Assembly (NCBI GenBank): GCA_934278005.1
Contig: CAKQWG010000111.1
Coordinates: 1-10,564, forward strand
Length of the DNA: 10,564 nt
DNA from: an uncultured Pirellulaceae bacterium
Lineage (GTDB): Bacteria > Planctomycetota > Planctomycetia > Pirellulales > Pirellulaceae
Reading direction: 5' to 3'
Part shown: in pieces, positions 1 to 6,275 of the stretch
Layout of the letters: every line of letters begins with the position of its first letter
How positions within the stretch are numbered: the first letter of the stretch is position 1
The notes under the pieces: generated by a model
Seen by the model: only the letters and a program-made list of their open reading frames with translations
What the model was told of the DNA's origin: nothing
Databases searched by the model: none
Program-made: the position numbers and the translations under genes

Positions 1-66
1 GCCGGACGAGACGGTGGACGCGAGCCAGGCAATCGCCGCGGCCGTGGTGGTGCACAAGACAACTAA
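1..66 (+). CDS. C-terminal tail of an upstream gene (partial, frame uncertain)
   Basis: Two reading frames are open from the window edge. Frame 1 ends with TAA at 64-66 and encodes a Gly/Arg-rich tail (about 21 residues, ending GRGGAQDN). Frame 2 ends with TAG at 77-79 and encodes an Ala/Val-rich tail ending KTTKMSL. I prefer frame 1 because its third-codon-position GC (about half) resembles the next gene, whereas frame 2 is almost entirely G/C at third positions. The next gene starts about 55 nt further on in the same direction, so the two could be co-transcribed. Too little is present to name a function. Confidence 0.3.
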   Translation, partial: AGRDGGREPGNRRGRGGAQDN

Positions 67-120
67 GATGTCGCTGTAGCTCGGCAAGGGCGGCAAGTAA
101 TTTTCAGCGAAGGGGTTCGG

Positions 121-969
121 ATGGTTCGCTATCTATTGATCATCATTGGTCTAAGCGGCCTCGGCCTGGGCGGTGGACTTTGGTTCAGTGCCCAGCGGGC
201 CAGCGGCCAACCACCCCGTCAGAGCGTGGACTCTCGCCCGGCAGCGGATTATCCCCGCCCGGGCGGTCCCCGCGAACAAGAACCCTTCTTTGAAGCTATG
301 CGAGAGGTTCATCTGGAAAGCTCGAGCAAGGAGCTGTTCGATCTACTGCGACACGCTTCGATCCGTGAGGAGATCCATCTCAGTGAAGCCGACGCTCAGC
401 GCTTGCGCAGCAATGGACGCGAGGCGTTTCAGGCAATCTCTGCGATTCAAAAACAACAGCGAGACAGTGCGGCCAGCAAAGATGAGATCAAGCAGCAACT
501 GCGGGAAGTGCTCAAACCGCTGGAGGAGGAGTCGTTCAAGATTTTGGAACAGTCACAAGCTGACTTCAAACGCTTGTTAGGAATTTACGTTCAGGCGCGT
601 GGGCACCGCGCCTTGCTGAACGATAAAGTAGCCGAGCAAATAGGTCTGCAGGGAGAATCCCTAGCGGCTTTCCGCAAATTTCGCCAAGAACAAGGACGGG
701 CGATCATGGAGGAGACGCGCCGGGCTGTGGAGAAGGAGATTCGCAATACGCCTCCTGGCTCCAGTCCGCGCGAAGCCATCAGCAAACTTTTTCGCCGAGC
801 AGAAGAGCAGCTCGATGAAAAACTGGCCAGCCAGCTGACTCCCGAACAGGTAAGCGCGCTGGAGTCGCTCAAGGGTGCCGAATTTGATTTGCCCGAACGG
901 CTATTCAGCTTTCCACCTGATCATCGACGCGGCGGCCGCTCCGAACGCCATCGCGGACATTCTAAGTAG
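121..969 (+). CDS. Membrane-anchored or exported helical protein with LTPEQ motif, unknown function
   Basis: A 282-residue protein with ATG start. An AAGGGG-like ribosome-binding sequence lies about 5 nt upstream of the ATG. Residues 4-22 form one hydrophobic segment (YLLIIIGLSGLGLGGGLWF) after a short basic N-terminus. This could be a membrane anchor, or a signal peptide with a cleavage site near ASG-Q at 27-30. A short Pro/Arg-rich linker follows (about 31-50). The rest is strongly charged and predicted helical (about 55-250), with many Glu/Gln/Lys/Arg and little aromatic content, ending in an Arg/His/Gly-rich tail. LTPEQVSALESLKG at 239-252 resembles the LTxxQ motif of Spy/CpxP-type periplasmic proteins, and many planctomycete exported proteins carry similar short motifs. 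The Spy link is inference from a short match. It could equally be a lineage-specific envelope protein. It is convergent with malQ. Confidence 0.8.
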   Translation: MVRYLLIIIGLSGLGLGGGLWFSAQRASGQPPRQSVDSRPAADYPRPGGPREQEPFFEAMREVHLESSSKELFDLLRHASIREEIHLSEADAQRLRSNGREAFQAISAIQKQQRDSAASKDEIKQQLREVLKPLEEESFKILEQSQADFKRLLGIYVQARGHRALLNDKVAEQIGLQGESLAAFRKFRQEQGRAIMEETRRAVEKEIRNTPPGSSPREAISKLFRRAEEQLDEKLASQLTPEQVSALESLKGAEFDLPERLFSFPPDHRRGGRSERHRGHSK

Positions 970-1104
970 CTGCGGTGTTGGCTGGGTCGCAGCTGCTGGG
1001 GCGCAGTGAGTCGCAATTGCAGGGTCCCAGCTGAGCCGCAACACAGCAGCTGCGCAGCGGACACAGCAGCTGCGCAGCAACGCTGCAACACAGCAGCTGC
1101 GCAG
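969..1104. repeat. Palindrome-rich repeats between convergent genes
   Basis: The 17-nt word ACACAGCAGCTGCGCAG occurs three times exactly, at 1041-1057, 1061-1077 and 1088-1104. Each copy contains the palindromes GCAGCTGC and CTGCGCAG. GCTGCGGTGTTG at 969-980 is an inverted copy (11 of 12 positions) of CAACACAGCAGC at 1039-1050 and 1086-1097, so transcripts from either side can fold into long stems. The element lies between the stop codons of two convergent genes, and ACCGCTAGCGGT (1110-1121), a perfect palindrome, spans the malQ stop. A role as a bidirectional transcript end or mRNA-stabilising structure is inference. There is no U-tract as in a classical intrinsic terminator. Confidence 0.6.
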
Positions 1105-1113
1105 GGGACACCG

Positions 1114-2619
1114 CTAGCGGTCTCCGGCTAGGGTCATGACTCGCAGGCGATCGACGATATCTGCGTCGAGCTGGTGAGCTTGAACGCGCCAACCCCAGTT
1201 GCCGTGTGCCAGTCCAGGCACATTCATGCGGGCACGGTCGTCTAGTCCCAAGACGTCTTGCAATGGGATGATGGCCAGATCGGAATGCGATCGGAGTACC
1301 ATCGAGATCAATTGCCAGTGAATCGGTATGCCACTTTGCGTTGGGTCTTGAAGATAACTATTCAAGATGTCCTCGGTAGTGGTCTGCTGACGCTCCAAGT
1401 ACCACCCCATCAGGGTCTTGTTATCGTGTGTACCTGTATAAGCGGCACTGTGGATGGGATAGCTTTCCGGCCGGTGGAAGGTATCCTCTTCATCGTCGAA
1501 GCCGAATTGCAGCACGCGCATGCCTGGAAAGCCGAGCTCCTCGCGAAGCTCGTGGACGGCTTCGGTAATCAGCCCAAGATCTTCGGCTACGATGCAAAGA
1601 TCGCCCAGTGCACTTTGGGCTGCGCGAAACGGAGCTGCACCGGGGCCCGGTGCCCAGCGACCGTCGACTGCCGTCTCCGCCCCAGCCGGCACTTCCCAAT
1701 AAGCTTCAAAGGCTCGAAAGTGGTCGATGCGCAGTAGGTCGTACAGCTCGAACGCGTCCTGGAACCGCTGGATCCACCAACGGTAATTGGTCTGGGCCAA
1801 ACGCTCCCAGTTGTACAGTGGATTGCCCCACAGTTGGCCTGTCTTGCTGAAATAGTCCGGCGGCACACCAGCGACAAACTTGGGTTGACCATCGGGCTTG
1901 AGCCAAAATAGCGATTGATGTGACCACACATCGCTGCTTCCATGTGCCACAAAGATCGGCATGTCGCCAAAGAACTTGACATTGTTGGCTAAGGCGTAAC
2001 TCTTGAGCTCGTCCCACTGACGACGAAAGACGAACTGCACAAACTGCTCGAACTCAATCTGTTTAGCGCACGTTTCACGCCAGGCTGCCAACGCGTCGGC
2101 ATCGCGTTTAGCTAGTGCAGGCTCCCAGCGAGTCCAGTCGTCGGTGCCGAAGTGCAGCCGCAATGCGCTAAACAGTGCAAAGTCATCTAGCCACCAGCGC
2201 TGGCGCGTACAGAAAGCCTCGAATTCATCGAACTGTTCACACGCGGAGTTGGATAGGAAGTTGGCAAAGGCCGTCTGCAGCAACTGCGTTTTGCATTGCC
2301 GCGCGTGCTCGTAATTCGCTTCGCCCGGCGCCAGGCCCGTGACAAACGGGCGGATGTCAGCTTCGGACAACAACCCATCTCGCACCAGTTGTCGCGGCGA
2401 GATGAGAAGAAAATTGCCGGCAAATGCCGAATAGCAGCTGTACGGCGAATTGCCACGTACCGTCGGGCCCAGCGGCAAAATTTGCCAAATGCGCTGCCTC
2501 GTCGCCGCAAGGAAATCGACGAAGCGATACGCATGCGGACCCAGGTCTCCCACGCCAAAATCGCCGGGAAGACTGGTAATGTGCAGCAGTATTCCAGAGG
2601 CGCGATCAAATCGGCTCAA
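1114..2619 (-). CDS. malQ: 4-alpha-glucanotransferase (amylomaltase, GH77)
   Basis: A 501-residue cytoplasmic enzyme, the usual size of short bacterial amylomaltases (EC 2.4.1.25). It transfers alpha-1,4-glucan segments between maltodextrins, releasing glucose and longer chains that phosphorylase can use. The whole GH77 signature set is present: SGILLHITSLPG near the N-terminus, SPYSCYSAFAGN at 58-69, FGDMPIFV at 217-224, GVPPDYFS at 251-258, LWGNPLYNW at 263-271, LRIDHFRAFE at 296-305 with nucleophile Asp299, AEDLG at 345-349 with acid/base Glu346, and TGTHDN at 395-400 with the third catalytic Asp399. The start is TTG, preceded by AAGGAAG at a good distance. The nearby ATG (in CTCCATGCAAGG) is out of frame and reaches a stop after six codons. 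The gene lies 29 nt downstream of the glgP stop and is almost certainly co-transcribed with it. Catalytic roles are from family knowledge. Confidence 0.97.
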   Translation of the reverse strand: MSRFDRASGILLHITSLPGDFGVGDLGPHAYRFVDFLAATRQRIWQILPLGPTVRGNSPYSCYSAFAGNFLLISPRQLVRDGLLSEADIRPFVTGLAPGEANYEHARQCKTQLLQTAFANFLSNSACEQFDEFEAFCTRQRWWLDDFALFSALRLHFGTDDWTRWEPALAKRDADALAAWRETCAKQIEFEQFVQFVFRRQWDELKSYALANNVKFFGDMPIFVAHGSSDVWSHQSLFWLKPDGQPKFVAGVPPDYFSKTGQLWGNPLYNWERLAQTNYRWWIQRFQDAFELYDLLRIDHFRAFEAYWEVPAGAETAVDGRWAPGPGAAPFRAAQSALGDLCIVAEDLGLITEAVHELREELGFPGMRVLQFGFDDEEDTFHRPESYPIHSAAYTGTHDNKTLMGWYLERQQTTTEDILNSYLQDPTQSGIPIHWQLISMVLRSHSDLAIIPLQDVLGLDDRARMNVPGLAHGNWGWRVQAHQLDADIVDRLRVMTLAGDR

Positions 2620-2625
2620 CTCGAA

Positions 2626-2632
2626 CTTCCTT
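2626..2632 (-). promoter_or_regulatory. Ribosome binding site supporting the TTG start of malQ
   Basis: Read on the minus strand, AAGGAAG is followed 6 nt later by TTG AGC CGA, the first codons of the conserved malQ frame. No in-frame ATG or GTG lies between the glgP stop and this point, so the site decides the start. Confidence 0.65.
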
Positions 2633-2648
2633 GCATGGAGATTAATAG

Positions 2649-5126
2649 CTACGAACGTGTGGCGACGGGCTTAACGTTCCAGATCTCATCAGCGTACTGC
2701 ATGATAGTGCGGTCGCTGGAAAACCAGCCACTGCTGGCCGAGTTGATGATGCTTTTGCGGTTCCACGCCCGCTGATCTTTATACTCGTCATTGACCCGCT
2801 GCTGTGCGTCGATGTAGCTGCGGAAGTCGGCAATGGTTAACCACTGGTCGTGGCTATTGCGCAGGCCGGATATCAGGACGTCAAAAATCCCTGGTTCGTG
2901 GGCATTGAATCGGCCACCTTCGAGCAATTCCATGACGCGTCGAATATCTTTGTCCGCTGCGATAATCTGGTTGGGATCGTAGTTCTGTCGCGTTTGCACC
3001 ACTTCGCCCGCATCCAGGCCGAACAAGAAAAAGTTCTCCGCTCCAGCTTTCTCGCGAATCTCGATGTTCGCACCATCCAGTGTGCCGATCGTAAGCGCAC
3101 CGTTCATCATGAACTTCATGTTACCTGTCCCCGAGGCTTCTTTGCCAGCCGTGGAGATCTGTTCGGATAGTTCAGTCCCTGGGCAGATGATCTCCATCGC
3201 CGACACGCAGTAGTTGGGGAAGAAGACCAGCCGCAGCAAGCCTTCTGTGCGGGGGTCATTGTTGACCACGGCGGCTACATTATTGACCAGTTTGACGATC
3301 AGTTTAGCCAAATGATAACCGGGGGCCGCTTTGCCACCGATCAAAACGCAGCGCGAGGTCATTCCATGGGTATCGCCGCGGCAAATGCGATCGTACAAAT
3401 GGATCAAGTGCAGCATATTCAGCAATTGCCGCTTGTACTCATGGATCCGTTTGACTTGCACGTCATATATTGCGTCCAGTCCGAATTCGACGCCCGTGTT
3501 TTTGAGGACGTAGTCGGAGAGTCGACGTTTGTTCTCGAGCTTGACCGCTTGCCACTTCTGGATGAAATCGTCATCCTCAGCCAGCGGCAGCAGTTGGTCG
3601 ATAACGCTCAAGTCCGCTTCCCACTTATCGCCGATAGCCGAAGTAATCAGCTCGCGCAGCCCAGGGTTGCAGTGGGCCAACCAGCGACGCTGCGTAACAC
3701 CGTTGGTCTTGTTGTTAAACTTTTTAGGCCACAGTGCGTAAAAGTCGGAGAACAAACCACTGCGGAGCAGGTCGGTGTGCAACTGGGCCACACCGTTGAC
3801 CGAAAAGCTACCCACGATGGCCAAGTAGGCCATGCGGAAATGCGGGTTATCTCCCTCTTCGACGATGGACAGCCGCCGTCGCATGTCAACGTCGTTGGGC
3901 CAGCGATCGTCGACCTGCTTAAGAAAGCGACGGTTTATTTCGAAGATGATTTCCGTCAAGCGTGGCAGCAGACGGCTAAACAGCGCAATGCTCCAGCGCT
4001 CCAGCGCCTCAGGCAATAGCGTATGGTTTGTGTAAGCCATGCACTGCGTCGTAATCTCCCACGCGGCGTCCCAAGCCAGATTGTGCTCGTCCATCAAAAT
4101 CCGCATCAGCTCCGGTACGGCACACGCGGGGTGGGTGTCGTTGAGCTGGAAGCAGTTGGATTGGCCGAACTTGGAAAAATCCTTGCCGTGCTGCTTAATC
4201 CACTTGGCCAACACGTCTTGCAAGCTGGCCGAGACCAGGAAGTACTGCTGCTTTAGCCGTAGTTCCTTGCCGTTCTCACTCGAATCGTTGGGATACAGCA
4301 CCATCGTGATCTGCTCGGCCATATTTTTAGCCGCCACAGCTTCTGAGTAACCACCCGCGTTGAACTCACTCAGGTCAAAAGCCGAAGTGGGTGAGGCCTT
4401 CCACAGTCGCAGCGTATTGACAGTGTCGTTTTTAAAACCCGGAATAGGCATGTCGTAGGGGACCGCCTGCACATCTTGAGTATCGACCCAGCGGCAGTGA
4501 TGCACTCCGTCTTGATCGTAGTACAGTTCGGAACGACCATAAAAACGAACTCGCCGCGCGTTCTCAGAACGCTCGATCTCCCATGGATTGCCGTCGAGCA
4601 GCCAGTGATCAGGCTCTTCAATTTGACGGCCGTTCTCAATGCGTTGGTGGAACATGCCGTATTCGTAGCGGATGCCATAACCGACGACCGGTAGCTCCAA
4701 GTTGGCACAACTGTCTAAGAAACATGCCGCTAAACGACCTAGACCACCATTGCCTAGACCAGCATCCAACTCCTGTTCGGCCACCTCCTCGAGCGTAACA
4801 CCGTAGTCGTGCAGGGCTGAACGAGTCACATCGTCCAGGTCCAGGTTGTAGACGGCGTTGGAGAGTGAGCGGCCAATCAAAAATTCTAGCGACAAATAAT
4901 ACACGCGTTTAGACGCCTGCGACTGCATTCGCTGCTCGGTGGCGCGCCATTGATCGATCAGCCGATCACGGACCGCGATTGCCAGGGCGCGGTACAAGTA
5001 ACGCGGCTTGGTCACGTCTTCCCCATGAGCCAACGTAAACCTTAAGTGGCGACGGATTTCGCTGTCGAGCGAATCCAGGCAGGAGTCGGACATGGGACTA
5101 CTAGGTACGGCAAGTGACGCGTTCAT
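2649..5126 (-). CDS. glgP: Glycogen/maltodextrin phosphorylase (GT35)
   Basis: With the start chosen here the protein has 825 residues, matching bacterial glycogen phosphorylases (about 800-840). It catalyses phosphorolysis of alpha-1,4-glucan to glucose-1-phosphate using pyridoxal phosphate (EC 2.4.1.1). In this numbering the family motifs are YYLSLEFLIGRSLSN at 76-90, GNGGLGRLAACFLDS at 125-139, QLNDTHPA at 327-334, NNKTNGVTQRRWL at 471-483, KRIHEYKRQ at 559-567, GGKAAPGYH at 597-605 and SGTGNMKFMMNGA at 665-677. Lys671 in the last motif is the expected PLP-binding lysine. The ATG at 5124-5126 follows GAAGGA with 4 nt spacing. The frame stays open upstream to a GTG at 5240 (863 residues), but those extra 38 residues do not resemble phosphorylase sequence. 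malQ follows 29 nt downstream. Divergent promoter elements lie near 5320-5348, giving a leader of about 180 nt. Confidence 0.97.
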   Translation of the reverse strand: MNASLAVPSSPMSDSCLDSLDSEIRRHLRFTLAHGEDVTKPRYLYRALAIAVRDRLIDQWRATEQRMQSQASKRVYYLSLEFLIGRSLSNAVYNLDLDDVTRSALHDYGVTLEEVAEQELDAGLGNGGLGRLAACFLDSCANLELPVVGYGIRYEYGMFHQRIENGRQIEEPDHWLLDGNPWEIERSENARRVRFYGRSELYYDQDGVHHCRWVDTQDVQAVPYDMPIPGFKNDTVNTLRLWKASPTSAFDLSEFNAGGYSEAVAAKNMAEQITMVLYPNDSSENGKELRLKQQYFLVSASLQDVLAKWIKQHGKDFSKFGQSNCFQLNDTHPACAVPELMRILMDEHNLAWDAAWEITTQCMAYTNHTLLPEALERWSIALFSRLLPRLTEIIFEINRRFLKQVDDRWPNDVDMRRRLSIVEEGDNPHFRMAYLAIVGSFSVNGVAQLHTDLLRSGLFSDFYALWPKKFNNKTNGVTQRRWLAHCNPGLRELITSAIGDKWEADLSVIDQLLPLAEDDDFIQKWQAVKLENKRRLSDYVLKNTGVEFGLDAIYDVQVKRIHEYKRQLLNMLHLIHLYDRICRGDTHGMTSRCVLIGGKAAPGYHLAKLIVKLVNNVAAVVNNDPRTEGLLRLVFFPNYCVSAMEIICPGTELSEQISTAGKEASGTGNMKFMMNGALTIGTLDGANIEIREKAGAENFFLFGLDAGEVVQTRQNYDPNQIIAADKDIRRVMELLEGGRFNAHEPGIFDVLISGLRNSHDQWLTIADFRSYIDAQQRVNDEYKDQRAWNRKSIINSASSGWFSSDRTIMQYADEIWNVKPVATRS

Positions 5127-5130
5127 GACA

Positions 5131-5136
5131 TCCTTC
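5131..5136 (-). promoter_or_regulatory. Ribosome binding site for the preferred glgP start
   Basis: Minus-strand GAAGGA ends 4 nt before the ATG at 5124-5126. It favours this start over the GTG at 5240, which extends the protein into non-family sequence, and over the ATG at 5091-5093. Confidence 0.55.
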
Positions 5137-5255
5137 ACGGAAATGGGCAAATTCACGGTTTTCCAATACCACGGGTATCGGTTAGTAAAACTCTTCAGCG
5201 ACTGCAATCCAGTCAAATGCTTGCAAATTAGATTCCCCACTGGTCGAGATTGTTA

Positions 5256-5273
5256 GACTGTGCGGACTGTGCG
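5256..5273. repeat. Two tandem copies of GACTGTGCG in the glgP leader
   Basis: GACTGTGCG occurs twice back to back (5256-5264 and 5265-5273), between the divergent promoter elements and the glgP start. It could be a regulator-binding direct repeat or a chance 9-bp duplication. Only the repeat itself is seen. Confidence 0.4.
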
Positions 5274-5318
5274 GCTTCACACAGCTAACCTCAGTACGCA
5301 CACCCCACCCAATGCATT

Positions 5319-5327
5319 TGTTATAAT
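5319..5327 (+). promoter_or_regulatory. Extended -10 promoter for the DinB-family gene
   Basis: TG-T-TATAAT at 5319-5327 matches the extended -10 consensus (TGnTATAAT) perfectly. No good -35 hexamer lies 16-18 nt upstream, which is usual for extended -10 promoters. Transcription would start near 5334, leaving a leader of about 60 nt before the ATG at 5397. The inverted repeat TGCATT-N6-AATGCA (5313-5330) surrounds the -10 and could be an operator. The site assumes housekeeping-sigma-like recognition, inferred from the general bacterial consensus. Confidence 0.5.
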
Positions 5328-5348
5328 GCAAAACTTTCGCTCTGTAGA
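5320..5348 (-). promoter_or_regulatory. Candidate minus-strand promoter for glgP-malQ, overlapping the plus-strand -10
   Basis: On the minus strand TCTACA (5343-5348) and TATAAC (5320-5325) are separated by exactly 17 nt, matching 4 of 6 and 5 of 6 bases of TTGACA and TATAAT. The -10 shares base pairs with the plus-strand TATAAT, so one AT-rich core could direct transcription both ways. Functional use is inference. Confidence 0.4.
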
Positions 5349-5396
5349 CACCGCACGGCCTTGCCCATTTTACCAATCACAAAGAAAGCTTCTGCA

Positions 5397-5879
5397 ATGG
5401 ATGCAATCACAGCAATTAAGGGGACTCTGGATACAGCCGAATTAGTCGGGCTAGCTTATGTGGGGGACTTAACCGATGCTGAACTCATGACGCGCCCCCA
5501 TCCCGATTGCAATCATATCAACTGGCAACTCGGCCACTTAATCTGCTCCGAGCATGAGCTGATCAACGATCTATCTCCTGGTTCCATGCCAGCACTCCCA
5601 CCGGGGTTTGCCGCCAAATACGAGAAGGCGACTGCCAAGTCCGACGATCCCAGTCACTTCGCAACTAAGGACCAACTGCTAGAGGTTTACCGCGCGCAGC
5701 GAGCCGCTACGCTGGCCGTGTTAGCCGCCACACCCGCGGAGGATTTAGATTCGCCCACGGGAGTTGTCTATGCTCCGACGCGAGGAGCCATGCTGCGGAC
5801 GCAAGGCGAGCATTGGTTGATGCACTGCGGCCAGTGGGTCATCGTCCGCCGCCAGCACGGCAAAGCCGTTGTCATCTAG
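5397..5879 (+). CDS. DinB-superfamily putative metal-binding protein
   Basis: A 160-residue soluble protein with the layout of DinB/DfsA-like four-helix proteins: NHINWQLGHLICSEHELI at 39-56 and GEHWLMHCGQWVIVRRQHG at 137-155. His47, His139 and His143 are the likely metal-binding triad, and HWLMHCGQ fits the family's HxxxHxGQ end motif. Some family members are DNA-damage-induced, and others are thiol-dependent transferases or hydrolases. Nothing here shows which activity applies. ATG at 5397 is preferred, with a weak purine-rich site (AAAGAAAG) about 8 nt upstream. A TTG at 5361 would add 12 residues that are not family-like. The gene stands alone, divergent from glgP and convergent with the HXXSHH gene. 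Confidence 0.85.
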   Translation: MDAITAIKGTLDTAELVGLAYVGDLTDAELMTRPHPDCNHINWQLGHLICSEHELINDLSPGSMPALPPGFAAKYEKATAKSDDPSHFATKDQLLEVYRAQRAATLAVLAATPAEDLDSPTGVVYAPTRGAMLRTQGEHWLMHCGQWVIVRRQHGKAVVI

Positions 5880-5893
5880 GGCGCAGAATGCAA

Positions 5894-5965
5894 ATAGTCG
5901 CCAAACCGCTCCGCCGGTTTGTTTATAGGTTCGGATAGTCGCCAAACCGCTCCGCCGGTTTGTTT
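5894..5965. repeat. Two hairpin repeats spaced 41 bp, inverted relatives of the adjacent array
   Basis: ATAGTCGCCAAACCGCTCCG begins at 5894 and again at 5935, and both copies continue through CCGGTTTGTTT. Each folds as CAAACCG-CTCCGC-CGGTTTG, a 7-bp stem with a 6-nt loop. The flanking ATAGTCG and the CTCCGn loop are shared with the minus strand of the following 53-bp units, so these are diverged copies in the opposite orientation. They start 15 nt after the DinB-family stop codon. A role as transcript end is possible but unproven. Confidence 0.75.
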
Positions 5966-5970
5966 GTATT

Positions 5971-6217
5971 AAGTTCCGACCGACGGAGCGGTCGGACGAC
6001 TATGCCGCCGGTTTGTTTGTAGTAAGTTCCGACCGACAGAGCGGTCGGACGACTATGCCGCCGGTTTGTTTGTAGTAAGTTCCGACCGACAGAGCGGTCG
6101 GACGACTATGCCGCCGATTTGTTTGTAGTAAGTTCCGACCGACAGAGCGGTCGGACGACTATGCCGCCGATTTGTCTGTAGTAAGTTCCGACCGACGGAG
6201 CGGTCGGACGACTATGA
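5971..6217. repeat. 53-bp tandem repeat array, 4.6 units, each with a hairpin
   Basis: Units begin with AAGTTCCGACCGAC at 5971, 6024, 6077, 6130 and 6183, an exact 53-bp period. The fifth unit stops after GACTATG at 6217. Each carries the hairpin CCGACCG-ACnGAG-CGGTCGG. Units 1 and 5 have ACGGAG in the loop; units 2-4 have ACAGAG. Units 3 and 4 also change GCCGGTTTG to GCCGATTTG, and unit 4 alone has TTTGTCTG, so the changes are nested, as expected from stepwise duplication. It is not a CRISPR: there are no distinct spacers, and identity runs through the whole unit. The array fills a spacer between two convergent genes, with nothing coding in it. Confidence 0.92.
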
Positions 6218-6275
6218 TGCAATCCCGCAGCACTTCAATCGGGGGTGCTCAAAAGTTATCTCGCAGCCAGCCCCA

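Noticed and set aside
3312..4019. 235-residue ORF antisense to glgP
   Set aside because: It mirrors a strongly conserved phosphorylase gene; an open antisense frame is expected from codon usage.
5361..5396. Upstream TTG start for the DinB-family gene
   Set aside because: It adds 12 residues with no family similarity, and the ATG at 5397 fits the DinB N-terminus.
5971..6217. CRISPR array
   Set aside because: The repeats are contiguous 53-bp units with near-identity throughout; there are no unique spacers and no cas genes.
6230..6250. Intrinsic terminator for the HXXSHH gene (AGCAC/GTGCT stem)
   Set aside because: The stem is only 5 bp with an 11-nt loop and no T-run follows on either strand.
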